Assembly: GCF_017377745.1 (NCBI RefSeq) | Contig: NZ_JAFVMG010000002.1 | Span: 186,001 to 250,000, forward strand | DNA from: Acetobacter suratthaniensis | GTDB taxonomy: Bacteria; Pseudomonadota; Alphaproteobacteria; Acetobacterales; Acetobacteraceae | Length of the DNA stretch: 64,000 bases | Reading direction: 5' to 3' | Shown: in pieces, positions 41,132-51,336 of the stretch | Layout: the number at the start of each line of letters is the position of its first letter | How positions within the stretch are numbered: the first letter of the stretch is position 1 | Made by a program: the position numbers and the translations under genes | The notes under the pieces: generated by a model | Told to the model about the DNA's origin: nothing | Seen by the model: only the letters and a program-made list of their open reading frames with translations | Databases searched by the model: none

Positions 41132-42655
41132 ATGAAACCGCCTCTGTCGGCAACTGGCCGGACGCTGATGGACAGATGGCTTCTGCCAAACAGCACGATT
41201 TTGCAGGGTGCCTGCCTGCTGGTGGCGTTTACCGTCATTCTGACGTTTTTTTTCTTTGTTTCCGAAATGCCCGTGCCCCTCAAGCACGATATGGTCGAAG
41301 CCTATGCGTGGGGCATGGAGTTCCAGCTTGGCTATCATCAGCACCCACCGTTCTGGGCGTGGCTGTGCGGCCTCTGGTTTGCCATCTTTCCGGTTACAGC
41401 CTTTTCCTTCGCGCTCCTGAGCGCGACCAACGCCGCCGTGGGGCTATGGGGCACATGGGTACTGACCGGCGAACTGATCAAAAACCCCGAGCAGCGACTG
41501 ACCGCCCGCGCCCTGCCCCTGCTGACGCCATTCTTTACGTTTTACGCCTTCAAGTTTGACGCCAACACGATCTTCATTTCTCTCTGGCCGTGGACGCTCC
41601 TGTTTTTTTACCGTGCCTCCGAGCGGCATAACCGGCGTGCCACCCTGTATTTTGGCCTGCTGTGCGGCCTGTGTTTCCTGTCCAAATATTACATCCTGCT
41701 CCCACTCAGCGGCTGCGGCCTTGCCGCACTCGCCAGCGAGAACGGACGCAACTGGCTACGTTCGCGCCAGCCGTGGATTGCTGCAGCCGTCATCATACTG
41801 GTAACATCCCCGCATCTGTGGTGGCTGACACAAAATCAGGCGACACCACTTGCCTATCTGCACAGCAAGCTGAACTGGCCGTGGGCTGAAATCCTCCACC
41901 GCTTTTTCATGGCCAGCTTTGGCCTGCTTGGCATGGTATCAGTCGTGATCGGGGTAATGGTCGCTGTCTGTCTCGGCGCACGTGGGCCTCGGGCACAACA
42001 TACCCCCATCACAGCGGCTCAGACACGATGGGTTGCCTTTGTTACGTTCACGCCTATCGTGCTGACACTGGCGTTCAGTATCGCCCTGCGTACCCCTGTC
42101 ACCAGTGAAATGATGATCGGGGTTGTGCCCCTGCTGCCGCTACTGATTTTGCAGGCTACAGGCACCTGCCCGCCCAGACCTTTGGCCCGCACCACAATCA
42201 ATCTTGTGGCGATCGGCAGTTTTGCATTGGTTATTGGTGCGCCGATTTTCATGTACTGGCGGCCACACACCAAGCGCTGGGCCAAACAGGCTCCGTTCGA
42301 AGAAGTTGCCCTGACAGGCACCCGACTATGGCAAGAGCACGTCAAGGCGCCTCTGGTCTACGTCTCGGGGTCAGAGCCCTATACCAACCTCGCAACCTTC
42401 TACAGCCCGGCTCATCCGCACAGCTTCCCCCGGCATGATCTCTCTTACGCACTCTGGGTAACACCGGAAAAAATCCGCCAGCACGGCTTGCTGTCGCTCT
42501 GTCTGGATGGCGATACAGAGTGCTTCGATGGCGCTAATCGCTACGCCACACCGCAGACGATACGTATTCCCTTGGCGCTAGCGCATCACTTCGGCCATTA
42601 TACAGGTCGCATGTATAATTACACGTTCATCATCACTCCTCCAGCGGTGCCGTAG
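41132..42655 (+). CDS. Glycosyltransferase family 39 (ArnT-like) membrane protein
   Basis: A protein of about 507 residues with roughly ten membrane helices. The first periplasmic loop carries DMVEAYAWGMEFQLGYHQHPPFWAWL, the acidic and HPP motif of GT39/ArnT enzymes that transfer sugars from polyprenyl phosphate to lipids or proteins in the periplasm. KYYILL in a later helix is also typical. ATG 41132 is chosen; ATG 41168 is possible. The stop TAG overlaps the next gene's GTG (TAGTG), so the products probably work together on an envelope glycolipid. Confidence 0.82.
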   Translation: MKPPLSATGRTLMDRWLLPNSTILQGACLLVAFTVILTFFFFVSEMPVPLKHDMVEAYAWGMEFQLGYHQHPPFWAWLCGLWFAIFPVTAFSFALLSATNAAVGLWGTWVLTGELIKNPEQRLTARALPLLTPFFTFYAFKFDANTIFISLWPWTLLFFYRASERHNRRATLYFGLLCGLCFLSKYYILLPLSGCGLAALASENGRNWLRSRQPWIAAAVIILVTSPHLWWLTQNQATPLAYLHSKLNWPWAEILHRFFMASFGLLGMVSVVIGVMVAVCLGARGPRAQHTPITAAQTRWVAFVTFTPIVLTLAFSIALRTPVTSEMMIGVVPLLPLLILQATGTCPPRPLARTTINLVAIGSFALVIGAPIFMYWRPHTKRWAKQAPFEEVALTGTRLWQEHVKAPLVYVSGSEPYTNLATFYSPAHPHSFPRHDLSYALWVTPEKIRQHGLLSLCLDGDTECFDGANRYATPQTIRIPLALAHHFGHYTGRMYNYTFIITPPAVP

Positions 42656-43740
42656 TGCTGCCAATCTCAGGTATTCTTAATCGCTATCTGGCACGACAGA
42701 TCGTGCTGGGCGTTGTGGGCACCATTGCCGTGCTAACACCGTTGGTCTGGCTCATGCAGGTGCTGCACCTGCTTCCCCTGCTCTCACGACAGGGGGTGTC
42801 GTTCCTGTCGTTCCTGTGGATGATCCTGCTGATCCTGCCCGGACTGGTGGAAATCATCCTGCCTGTGGCAGTCTTTATCGCCATTCTGGTCACATACAGC
42901 CGGGCGATGGCCGACCGCGAACTCACAGTCATGCTGGCCTCGGGTCGCTCCCCCGCGCAACTGAGCCGCCCGGCCACGTTCATAACCGCTACATGCATTC
43001 TGCTAAGCTACCTGCTGACACTGGTGGTGGTGCCGTATAGTGCCCGCCATATCCACCATATCCAGCAATCGCTCCGCAGTCAGGGCGCAGTCCTGCTCCT
43101 GCAGGATGGTGTGTTTTTCAATATCATGCCCAACCTGACGGTTTACGTGAGCCAGAAGGACAGCAATGGCGAACTCCATGGCCTGCTGATCAATGATGAG
43201 CGGCAACCGGGCCATAGCTCCACCGTGCTCGCTCGTCACGGTATCATGATCATGAAGGATCATATGCCGCTGCTGGTCATGCTGGATGGTTCGCGGCAGG
43301 AAATCGACCCCCATACCGGCCATCTGGGCATGGTGTATTTTACGCAGGAAGTGCTGTCTCTCTCTCCCGAAAGCCAGCATGCTGAAGGCCCCGGCCCTGA
43401 AGAACTTCCCCTTTCCACGCTGCTTCACCCACCGGATACTGTTTCTGCACAGGAACGCGGGCGAATGATTGCGGAAGGCTGGAAACGTCTGGGAGAGCCT
43501 CTGACCTCGCTGGCTCTGGCCGTCATTGCACTGAACGCGACCCTACGCGGCCAGTTTTCGCGTCAGGCTTCTGTCCAGCGGCCTGCATGGGCTGTGCTGG
43601 CAGTTATTTCCTTTATTGCGCTTAATCTGATGCTGCATTCCCTGTCGGTCAAACATGCGGTGTTCGGCATTGTTTCACCCGGTATTGCGCTTCTGGTAGG
43701 AGCCATTGGTCTGTTCAGGCTACGAGACAGGAAAAGCTGA
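42655..43740 (+). CDS. LptF/LptG family permease
   Basis: A 361-residue protein with the LptF/G layout: helices near residues 10-30, 50-85 and 100-120, a large periplasmic beta-jellyroll-like domain (residues about 125-260), then helices at the C-terminus. DRELTVMLASGRSP after helix 2 is the coupling-helix motif that touches the LptB ATPase. LptF and LptG form the inner-membrane core that extracts lipopolysaccharide. Only one such gene is here and its normal partner is not next to it. It starts with GTG at 42655, overlapping the GT39 stop by one base. Confidence 0.8.
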   Translation: MLPISGILNRYLARQIVLGVVGTIAVLTPLVWLMQVLHLLPLLSRQGVSFLSFLWMILLILPGLVEIILPVAVFIAILVTYSRAMADRELTVMLASGRSPAQLSRPATFITATCILLSYLLTLVVVPYSARHIHHIQQSLRSQGAVLLLQDGVFFNIMPNLTVYVSQKDSNGELHGLLINDERQPGHSSTVLARHGIMIMKDHMPLLVMLDGSRQEIDPHTGHLGMVYFTQEVLSLSPESQHAEGPGPEELPLSTLLHPPDTVSAQERGRMIAEGWKRLGEPLTSLALAVIALNATLRGQFSRQASVQRPAWAVLAVISFIALNLMLHSLSVKHAVFGIVSPGIALLVGAIGLFRLRDRKS

Positions 43741-43777
43741 GTTTCAGCCCGTACCTGCCCACCTGAAACACCGGCCT

Positions 43778-44215
43778 TTAACGCGATGGGCGCTCGGCCT
43801 GTGCGGAGGCTGGCTGACCTGCCGTATTGAGCGCCTGCGCGGTAAGGTAGCCTGCGGTCACACTCGCCATGCACAGGGCGAGTGAAAGCACGATATTGAG
43901 CATCGCACGCAGCACAGCCCCTTGCCGCAGTAGATCAAGTGTCTGAAGACTGAAGGATGAGAAGGTGGTAAACCCGCCGCAAATCCCCACCATAAAAACC
44001 AGCCGCACCGTTTCAGAAGCAGCAAAGCGTCCATTGCTCGCTGTCAGCGTACCAAAAAATGCGATGGCAAAAGAGCCGCTCACATTGATCAGGATCGTAC
44101 CCCACGGTAGCCACTGGCTCCAGCGCAGGGCAGCCAGCCCGCCCCAGTAACGCAGCAGGGTGCCAAATGCGCCCCCCAGCCCGATCATGACGGTTGTCGC
44201 CAGCCGTGTTTCCAT
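43778..44215 (-). CDS. crcB: Fluoride channel CrcB
   Basis: A 145-residue protein with four membrane helices. Fluc signatures are GGAFGTLLRYWGG, WGTILINVSGSFAIAFF (the Asn/Ser pore) and GICGGFTTFSSFSLQ (Phe-box). It exports fluoride as a dual-topology dimer. ATG 44215 has GAAGGTG in front. I saw no fluoride riboswitch before it. It follows a universal-stress gene on the same strand by about 19 nt. Confidence 0.93.
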   Translation of the reverse strand: METRLATTVMIGLGGAFGTLLRYWGGLAALRWSQWLPWGTILINVSGSFAIAFFGTLTASNGRFAASETVRLVFMVGICGGFTTFSSFSLQTLDLLRQGAVLRAMLNIVLSLALCMASVTAGYLTAQALNTAGQPASAQAERPSR

Positions 44216-44234
44216 CACCTTCTCTACTCCTGCG

Positions 44235-45071
44235 TCAGCCAGCCAGCCCCGGCGCATGACGGGTCAGGATTGGCAGGGTGCCATGAGCCAGAATATCCTG
44301 CGTGGGGCCACCAAACAGCCATTCAATGAAATGCGGTCGCGTATACGCGCCCATAACCAGCAGATCACCACCAGCCGCAAGGGCATGCTGGCGCACCTGC
44401 TCGCCTGTATCCACCGCACCCAGCAGAAAACGCTCAATACGCACCCCTACCCCCAACCGCGCCAGGTCTCCAGCCAGCGGTGGATCTGCCACCTCATTCG
44501 GAGTCCGTTCACCAATAACAAATGTCACGCGATTGGCGCGCTCAAGGAGAGGGCGTGCAGACTGCACAGCCAGATCAAGCGCGTGAGACGGATGCCACGC
44601 AACAACCGGATACTGGCCAAAAGTCGCATAATGCTGCAAAGGCGCAATCAGAACCGCAGCGCTGGCATCATACAGGGCAGCGGCAAACGCTTCGGCCACG
44701 GCGGCTTCATCTTTGGGGCGGGGACGGCTCAGCACCGTTATATCCGCCTCACTGGCCCCACGCGCGACAAGACTGCGCACATCTCCCACCTGTTCCGTCC
44801 AGAGGGTCTCCCGATTGGGAGTGACCGCCTGTGTCCACTCCCGCACGCTCTGGCGCAGGGTATCGGCCTGTGCCGACACAGTATGAGTGAAACGCTCATG
44901 CTCCGCCACACCGGGCATGCCTTCATCGGGCGAAAGATAATCCGGGTCACGCGCTGGCTGAACATGCAGGATACGGCTTTCAGCCGGGCCAAGTCGCTCT
45001 AAAAGCCCGGCCAGCGCCTCAAGTGTAAAAGGCGCTGTATCCACTCGATCCAGAACAGCCAGCAGGCGCAT
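44235..45071 (-). CDS. Universal stress protein (tandem-type, degenerate first half)
   Basis: A 278-residue protein. The C-terminal USP domain ends in GAYTRPHFIEWLFGGPTQDIL then TLPILTRHA, the ATP-binding signature with GxxG and the terminal strand. The N-terminal half resembles a USP fold but lacks the ATP motif. Such proteins bind nucleotides and change under stress or respiratory arrest. It starts 18 nt after the end of hpnN, so it probably shares that transcript. Confidence 0.82.
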   Translation of the reverse strand: MRLLAVLDRVDTAPFTLEALAGLLERLGPAESRILHVQPARDPDYLSPDEGMPGVAEHERFTHTVSAQADTLRQSVREWTQAVTPNRETLWTEQVGDVRSLVARGASEADITVLSRPRPKDEAAVAEAFAAALYDASAAVLIAPLQHYATFGQYPVVAWHPSHALDLAVQSARPLLERANRVTFVIGERTPNEVADPPLAGDLARLGVGVRIERFLLGAVDTGEQVRQHALAAGGDLLVMGAYTRPHFIEWLFGGPTQDILAHGTLPILTRHAPGLAG

Positions 45072-45089
45072 GGTAACCTCTCTGCAGTG

Positions 45090-47684
45090 TCAGACCTCGT
45101 CGCTGTCTCTCTTGGGCAGCAAGGCTGGCACGAAAACGAGTGTCGCAATGAGCGTACAGCCAAGCGAAAGCAACAGCAGGCGTCCCATACTGGCCGTGCC
45201 GGGGTGGTGCGACATGGCCAAAGACCCGAACGCCGTGCCGGTTGTCAGGGCGGAAAACAAGACAGCCCGGGCTGTAGGCGAAGCCAGCGGGAAATGCACG
45301 CCATCGCGCCAGTTCATGACAAAGTAGATATTGAACGAAACCCCCACCCCCAACAGCAGCGGCAGCGCAATGATATTGGCGAAGTTCAGTGTTTCAGGCA
45401 GCACCACAACAAGCACGACCGTCATCAGCGCGGAAAGCATCAGCGGAGCAAGCACAAGCCCCATATCCTTCACCCGGCGCAGGGCCAGCAGCAGGATGAC
45501 GGCAATCATCGCCACAGCGGCCACAGCCGCCTGCTCGAAGGCACGGACAATGGAATTAGCGCTCTCGACAATATCCACCGCAGGCCCGGCAATTGCAGGT
45601 TCGAGTGTTTGCACGGCGGAAACAAAATGGTGCAGCGCCTCAGAGCTGGTCATCAACCCATTAGGATGCACCTCAACAAGCGCGCGTCCGTCTGGCAGCA
45701 GGTAATCATCAGCAATATCATGAGGAATATCGCTAATTTTGACTGGTGTCGCCTGCAACATGGTGCGGAGCTGATCCAACTCCGCAGGCAGGAAGCGCAC
45801 CAGCGCCTGATTGGCGGCCAGAACAGAGTCATCCGACGCCTGAGACAGTTTAAGCAGTGCGGACTGGATACGGCGCAACGGGTCCTGTGCGGGCAGGCTG
45901 TCCAGCACCCCCGCCAGCGCTTTGGCCGTTGCCGCTGCTGAGGCCCGCAGCGCCTCGGCATCAGGCGCGGGTTTGGTCTGCTCCACCATAAGGGTAGGCA
46001 GCAGCATGGAAGCCGCATCCTGAATAAGCGGTAGTTTCTGATCCTGATCGACCGGCACGAACGACCCCAGCCACATGGCGTCATGCACCTGCGGCAGTTC
46101 CGCCAGCCTGTCGGCCTGCTGATGCGCATCATCCAGCGAAGCCGTCAGCAGTTCGGCGCTGTAAGGCGATGTCTGCGGATTGTCGATCAGCAACCGCAGC
46201 GCGCGCATGCCTTCGGAATGCGGGTTTTTGGTATGAAGCGGATCACCATCAAACTGTAGCCGCGGCACAAGAGCCAGCCCGATTACGGCAATAACCGCAA
46301 ACGCAGCCAACAACACCTTGCGAAAGCGGCGGATCGCCACATCAACCGGCCGCATAAAAGTGTAGCCCATGCTCGGGCAGTTCAGCGGCGGGCGGCAGAT
46401 TTTAAGCAAAGCAGGCAGCAGGCTGGTGGTACAGACAAACGCCACCATCATGCCTACACCGGCAATCAGGCCAAGCTGGGCCACGCCAAGAAAGGCTGTC
46501 GGGGTAAAGGCCAGAAACCCGGCCGAGGTGGCCAGAGCCGCCACCAGAATCTGGTGCCCGGTTTCCTCGCCTGTCATCCGCAGGGCTTCGAACATCCCCT
46601 GTGCGCCCGGTTCAGACGGATTTTGCGCCCGAAACCGCACCGAGAACTGGATGGCAAAATCAACGGCGATCCCGACGAACAGAATGGCAAACGCCACAGA
46701 AATGAGGTTGAGGGTACCCACGGCAACAGCAGCAAAACCAGTCGTGAGCAGCAGCCCCACCACCAGCGTAATGACAATCGGCACCACAACCCGCCATGAG
46801 CGCACAGCAAGCGTAAGCCACAGTGTTACCAGTGCCAGAGAACCAACCAGCCCTGCGACCATACCTTCCGCCACGGTGGCGAATTCTTCGTCATTAAGCT
46901 GAACATCGCCGGTCATCTGCACATGGGCATGACCGTTACGAACAAATTCAAGAGAGTTGATAGCCGCACGCATGGCATCGCTGGCCTCGCCCCCCGGCTG
47001 GAAGGAGCCGAAATCCAGATTCGGCTTGGTCACCACAAACTGGTAACGCCCGGCCAGATCGGACAACTGACCGCCCAGAAGCCTTTCCCATGACAGGGGA
47101 GACGGATGCCCGGCGGCCGCCTGCTCCAGCGTATTGGCAAAACCGGTCAGCGGAGCCTGAAACCCCGTAAGGTTGGCCTGCCCCTGCTTGATCCCTTCCG
47201 CAATCAGCGAAAGGGCGCCAAACAGCCCTCGGGCTGAAGGGTCCTGTGCCAGAGCCGCCAGAAAAGGCTGGGCTGCGATCGTATCATCCAGAATGGACGT
47301 AAGCGGTTTGACATCAAGGAACATCAGACCGTTACGAATCAGATAGGGATTGGCGTCCGGCCTGTGCGCAAAGGCAAAATGCTTGTGATCGGCCGAGAGT
47401 TTTTCCGCCAGAGCGCGGGCTGTCTCTGCCCCTTCCTCCGGCAGATCGGCCTCGATCACTGCAACCAGAAGGTTCTCCTTCTGCGGGAACAGGCGGCCCA
47501 TCTCATCGGAACGCTGCTTCCACGCCAGCCGTGGAGAGAGCATTTTGCTGGTGTCGGTTGTAACACCCAGGCTGGTCATGCCCGCGTAAACGCTCGCACC
47601 CGAGAGAACAACAAACAACGCTACCACCGCCCAGGCGTGGCGGGCGCATAGCGTAATGAAACGGCCTATGAATGCGAACAGCAT
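45090..47684 (-). CDS. hpnN: Hopanoid-associated RND transporter HpnN
   Basis: An 864-residue MMPL/RND-superfamily protein with 12 membrane helices, a helix near 12-31 and a large periplasmic loop in each half. Motifs include LFVGIAVDFAIQFSVRFR (about 325-342), the acidic relay residue of this family. It aligns with HpnN, which moves hopanoids to the outer membrane in alphaproteobacteria. The adjacent hpnL supports this. Acetic acid bacteria are rich in hopanoids, which help ethanol and acid tolerance. Confidence 0.88.
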   Translation of the reverse strand: MLFAFIGRFITLCARHAWAVVALFVVLSGASVYAGMTSLGVTTDTSKMLSPRLAWKQRSDEMGRLFPQKENLLVAVIEADLPEEGAETARALAEKLSADHKHFAFAHRPDANPYLIRNGLMFLDVKPLTSILDDTIAAQPFLAALAQDPSARGLFGALSLIAEGIKQGQANLTGFQAPLTGFANTLEQAAAGHPSPLSWERLLGGQLSDLAGRYQFVVTKPNLDFGSFQPGGEASDAMRAAINSLEFVRNGHAHVQMTGDVQLNDEEFATVAEGMVAGLVGSLALVTLWLTLAVRSWRVVVPIVITLVVGLLLTTGFAAVAVGTLNLISVAFAILFVGIAVDFAIQFSVRFRAQNPSEPGAQGMFEALRMTGEETGHQILVAALATSAGFLAFTPTAFLGVAQLGLIAGVGMMVAFVCTTSLLPALLKICRPPLNCPSMGYTFMRPVDVAIRRFRKVLLAAFAVIAVIGLALVPRLQFDGDPLHTKNPHSEGMRALRLLIDNPQTSPYSAELLTASLDDAHQQADRLAELPQVHDAMWLGSFVPVDQDQKLPLIQDAASMLLPTLMVEQTKPAPDAEALRASAAATAKALAGVLDSLPAQDPLRRIQSALLKLSQASDDSVLAANQALVRFLPAELDQLRTMLQATPVKISDIPHDIADDYLLPDGRALVEVHPNGLMTSSEALHHFVSAVQTLEPAIAGPAVDIVESANSIVRAFEQAAVAAVAMIAVILLLALRRVKDMGLVLAPLMLSALMTVVLVVVLPETLNFANIIALPLLLGVGVSFNIYFVMNWRDGVHFPLASPTARAVLFSALTTGTAFGSLAMSHHPGTASMGRLLLLSLGCTLIATLVFVPALLPKRDSDEV

Positions 47685-47804
47685 GATAAACGACGGAACC
47701 CTGTTCTAGATCTGGAGTGCAGGCTGTCGGGGCAGACACCGGAAACTGCTCTGGTTTGCCCAACCCCCTCGCCAGACGCAAGAGAGGATATGCACCGGCA
47801 TGCT

Positions 47805-48815
47805 CTAAGAGCCTGATCGGGAGAGGCGTGAGCCGCCTGATCGGGCAGGCCGGGCCGACCAGGCATGCTCCAGCCATTGCCACAGAACGAGAGAAGGAAG
47901 CCCCCAGGCAATTTCGCGCAGACGCTTGATGAGAGAGAGCGCTATGGCCACCGGTGGCGCAATGCCAAACAGGCTACCCACAACAATATACCCCCCTTCG
48001 GACACACCCAGCCCGCCAGGCACGGCAAAACCGGCTGACTTGGCCGCCTGCCCCACGCCTTCAATCACAAAAGCCTGTGCCAGCGTGCATCCATGCCCCA
48101 TGAAATGCAGGATAAGCCAAACCTCGAACGTACCCAGCACCCACGCCATAAGCTGCAGAATGATACCGGTAAAAGCGTTGTGCCCGCTTTTATAGAGGGA
48201 CATGACCTCTGTATGCAGGCCGCGAATGCCATCCACGCCATTCCAGCCCAGATGGGCGGCAATCCGCACCAGGAGTTTTTCAATGAGGGCGACGGCCCCC
48301 AGCCACTGGCTGGCAAACACGCCCACGCCGATCACCAGCAGAACCACCGCACTTTCCATGAGGTGATCCGTCACGCTGGAGCGGTGCACAAGAAACAGGA
48401 GCAGGGTCAGCCCCGCACAGGTGAACAAGACCTGACTAAGCAGTTCGAGCGTCAGATCGCAGATAGTCGCAGCCGCCGCTCTGCGGCCCCCTATACTGCG
48501 CCGGGCCAGCAGGCGGCTGGACATGACCTCGCCCCCAACCTGCGCAACAGGCAGCAGGTTGTTAATGCCTTCACGCACGCAACGGAGCAGAAAAAAATCC
48601 TTCAGATGCAGGGCCGGGCCTGATGCCCCACCACACAGCACCCGCCATGCCTGAGCCGACAGGCCCACCTGCACCGCATGAAAGACAATAACGGCAACAA
48701 TACCCCAGCCACAGCTGACAACCAGCGTCAGTATGGCCTGTGCGCCAAACTGAACCAGCATCCACACGGTAAGAGCCAGCCCGATCACACCAGCGGCACA
48801 TGTTACCCGCTTCAT
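47805..48815 (-). CDS. hpnL: HpnL-type membrane protein (lysylphosphatidylglycerol-synthase TM family)
   Basis: A 336-residue membrane protein with about eight helices of the flippase-like UPF0104/LPG-synthase TM family. Signature segments are NNLLPVAQVGGEVMSSRLL and AKSAGFAVPGGLGVSEGGYIVVGSLFG. In hopanoid clusters this protein is called HpnL; its role is not settled. The gene lies 120 nt upstream of hpnN and downstream of ribH on the minus strand. Confidence 0.85.
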   Translation of the reverse strand: MKRVTCAAGVIGLALTVWMLVQFGAQAILTLVVSCGWGIVAVIVFHAVQVGLSAQAWRVLCGGASGPALHLKDFFLLRCVREGINNLLPVAQVGGEVMSSRLLARRSIGGRRAAAATICDLTLELLSQVLFTCAGLTLLLFLVHRSSVTDHLMESAVVLLVIGVGVFASQWLGAVALIEKLLVRIAAHLGWNGVDGIRGLHTEVMSLYKSGHNAFTGIILQLMAWVLGTFEVWLILHFMGHGCTLAQAFVIEGVGQAAKSAGFAVPGGLGVSEGGYIVVGSLFGIAPPVAIALSLIKRLREIAWGLPSLVLWQWLEHAWSARPARSGGSRLSRSGS

Positions 48816-48870
48816 GTCCTTCCCCTGCTCATCTGCCGCTTTTCAGCCGCCCAGCCTGACGCTGGAAACA

Positions 48871-49359
48871 TTAACCCGCGCGAATGCTCCGCAGCAGGGC
48901 CAGAGACTCCACACAGGCGGCGGCGGCTTCACGGCCTTTATTGTGCACATCATCGGATGAACGAATCGTTGCCTGTTCTTCCGTATAGGTTGTCAGCACC
49001 CCAAACGCGATGGGCACTTCCGTGGCCAAGGACGCCTGCATAATACCCACTGTCGTGCCAAGGCTGATAAACTCGAAATGCGCCGTATCACCCTTAACAA
49101 CACAGCCGAGGCAGATCACACCTTCATAACGTCCGCTTTTGGCCAGTGCCTGCGCCAGCAACGGCATTTCAAACGCGCCGGGCGCTGCCAGAATATCCGC
49201 ATCCGCGATGGCAATATTATGTTCGGCCAGCCAGGCCACAGCACCATCGCGCAGGCCACCCGTAACGGGCTCATTAAACCGGCTGACAATCAGCGCCAGA
49301 CGCGGTGCGGGAGAAAGTGCCGCCAGATCAGGCAGGGAAACAGGAGAACGGGTGCCCAT
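48871..49359 (-). CDS. ribH: 6,7-dimethyl-8-ribityllumazine synthase
   Basis: A 162-residue lumazine synthase that joins 5-amino-6-ribitylaminouracil with dihydroxybutanone phosphate. Signature segments are IVSRFNEPVTGGL, VPGAFE-type APGAFEMP, GCVVKGDTAHFEFI and GVLTTYTEEQA. It forms the last-but-one step of riboflavin synthesis. It follows ribBA by 31 nt in an operon led by the FMN riboswitch. nusB, which often follows ribH, is not present. Confidence 0.95.
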   Translation of the reverse strand: MGTRSPVSLPDLAALSPAPRLALIVSRFNEPVTGGLRDGAVAWLAEHNIAIADADILAAPGAFEMPLLAQALAKSGRYEGVICLGCVVKGDTAHFEFISLGTTVGIMQASLATEVPIAFGVLTTYTEEQATIRSSDDVHNKGREAAAACVESLALLRSIRAG

Positions 49360-49390
49360 TGTACTATCGTATCCTTAAAAACAAAAAACT

Positions 49391-50749
49391 TCAGACCAGC
49401 GCATCCTGATCGACAGATGTCGCGGCAAAACCATCCAGATGGTGGCCCATACGCTGCCGTTTGGCGCGCAGATACGCCTGATTGAACGCATTGGCCGGGA
49501 TTTCCAGCCCGATTCTTTCGCGCACGACAAAGCCCCGCGCTTCCAGCGCACGCACCTTGGCTGGATTATTGGTCAGCAGGTTCAGCTCGCCAATCCCCAG
49601 ACTACGCAAGATACCCGAAGCGGCATGCCAGTCCCGCGCATCCGTTGCAAAACCAAGGCGATGATTGGCATCAACCGTGTCCAGCCCGGCATCCTGCAAT
49701 TCATAGGCGCGGATTTTATTGACAAGGCCAATGCCCCGCCCTTCATGCCCGCGCACATACACCAGAACCCCGCATTCCGCCTGCCCGATCGCACGCAGCG
49801 CCGCCTGAAGCTGGGAGCCGCAATCACACCGCAGCGAACCAAAGGCATCGCCCGTCACGCATTCCGAATGCAGGCGCACCATCGGCACGCTTCCGGTGCT
49901 GACATCGCCCTTAACAAGGGCCACGTGCTCCATGCCGTTCTTGTCACGAAACGCATGAATGCGCAGCTCATCACCACCATAGGCACTGGGCAGGGCAGCC
50001 TGAGCGAGATCAGGCAAGGCAGGCTCCACCACGCCAGCCGGGCTGCCCGGCAAAGGCGCCTGTGCAACCGGGTTGATACCCTGTGCACCAATCCATGCCG
50101 CCAGTTCCGCAATAGAAATAATGGGCATGTCGTGCAGACGCCCAAAAACCTCAAGCTGGGGACGGCGGGCCATCGTGCCGTCTTCGTTCAGGATTTCGCA
50201 GATAACGGCGGCAGGCTTCAGCCCCGCCAGCCGCAGCAGGTCGATCGAACCCTCGGTATGGCCAATGCGTTCCAGCACACCACCGGGGGCCGCACGCAGC
50301 GGAAAGATATGGCCGGGTGTCGCAATATCCTGTGCGCTGGCCGTCTCCGAGGCCGCCACCCTCACCGTATGGGAACGGTCTGCGGCGGAAATGCCGGTGC
50401 TCACCCCTTCGCGCGCCTCGATCGACACCGTAAAGGCCGTGCCGTGGCGGGCCGTGTTGTCATCCTGACGCACCATCATGGACAGGCCCAGACGTTCCAC
50501 CTGCTCAGGCACAAGCGGCAGGCAGACCAGACCACGCGCATGGGTGATCATGAAGTTCATGGCTTCAGGCGTCATGAACTCCGCCGCCATAACCAGATCG
50601 CCTTCGTTCTCGCGATCCTCATCATCCACCATGATCACCATGCGCCCGTTACGCACCGCATCCAGCGCGCGCAACAGGGCCGCGGATGGCTGCCCTGCAA
50701 CGGGCAGCGTGGCACGTTCGCCCGACTGGGCTGTCATTTTGTCCGGCAT
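49391..50749 (-). CDS. ribBA: Bifunctional DHBP synthase / GTP cyclohydrolase II
   Basis: A 452-residue protein with two domains. Residues 20-230 are 3,4-dihydroxy-2-butanone-4-phosphate synthase ([44 protein letters not shown]). Residues about 255-430 are GTP cyclohydrolase II (zinc Cys in [32 protein letters not shown]). Both active sites look complete, so it makes both precursors of riboflavin. Start 50749 has a GGAGG, but ATG 50737 with an ATGA overlap to ribE is also possible. Confidence 0.95.
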   Translation of the reverse strand: MPDKMTAQSGERATLPVAGQPSAALLRALDAVRNGRMVIMVDDEDRENEGDLVMAAEFMTPEAMNFMITHARGLVCLPLVPEQVERLGLSMMVRQDDNTARHGTAFTVSIEAREGVSTGISAADRSHTVRVAASETASAQDIATPGHIFPLRAAPGGVLERIGHTEGSIDLLRLAGLKPAAVICEILNEDGTMARRPQLEVFGRLHDMPIISIAELAAWIGAQGINPVAQAPLPGSPAGVVEPALPDLAQAALPSAYGGDELRIHAFRDKNGMEHVALVKGDVSTGSVPMVRLHSECVTGDAFGSLRCDCGSQLQAALRAIGQAECGVLVYVRGHEGRGIGLVNKIRAYELQDAGLDTVDANHRLGFATDARDWHAASGILRSLGIGELNLLTNNPAKVRALEARGFVVRERIGLEIPANAFNQAYLRAKRQRMGHHLDGFAATSVDQDALV

Positions 50750-51336
50750 TGTGCCTCCACGTATTTTGCAATCACATCTACTTCGACATTCACACGATCC
50801 CCGTCAGACAGGGTGCCAAGTGTCGTATGTGTCCAGGTATGCGGGATGATCATCAGCCCGATATCAAACACGCCATCATGCTCCGCCCCCAGCGTGTTGA
50901 GGGTCAGGCTGATACCGTCCAGCGCGACAGAGCCTTTTTCCACCATGTAGCGGCGCAGGCTGGCGGGCACTTCAAACACGACCCGCCGCCCCTCGCCTTC
51001 GGGGGTGCTGCCTTTATAACGGGCCACGGCATCCACATGCCCCTGCACGATATGCCCCGAAAGCCGGGTGGAGGGTGTCACTGCCCGTTCCAGATTGACC
51101 CGGCTACCAGCTTCAAGCGCACCCAGCGTGGTACAGCCAAGTGTTTCCGCACTGACAAAAAACCGCACCGGGCCTGACTGTACTGCCGCAAGTGCAGTCA
51201 GGCAGACACCATTGAGCGCAATGCTTTCGCCCTCGGCCACGTTGGTCAGATCGCTTTCGACCTCCAGCACCAGCGCATGAGGCTGGCGCTCAAGCCCGAC
51301 AACACGCCCGAGCGATTCGATTATACCAGAGAACAT
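50734..51336 (-). CDS. ribE: Riboflavin synthase, alpha subunit
   Basis: A 200-residue enzyme with two tandem lumazine-binding repeats. The first starts [12 protein letters not shown] with NGVCLTA; the second has DGISLTLN and [10 protein letters not shown]. It dismutates two ribityllumazines to riboflavin. AGGAGG before ATG 51336 sets the start inside the end of ribD. Its end overlaps the ribBA start by 16 nt. Confidence 0.96.
   Translation of the reverse strand: MFSGIIESLGRVVGLERQPHALVLEVESDLTNVAEGESIALNGVCLTALAAVQSGPVRFFVSAETLGCTTLGALEAGSRVNLERAVTPSTRLSGHIVQGHVDAVARYKGSTPEGEGRRVVFEVPASLRRYMVEKGSVALDGISLTLNTLGAEHDGVFDIGLMIIPHTWTHTTLGTLSDGDRVNVEVDVIAKYVEAQCRTK

Noticed and set aside
44216..44260. 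Fluoride riboswitch before crcB
   Set aside because: The conserved core is not seen, and the region is largely inside or directly behind the universal-stress gene.
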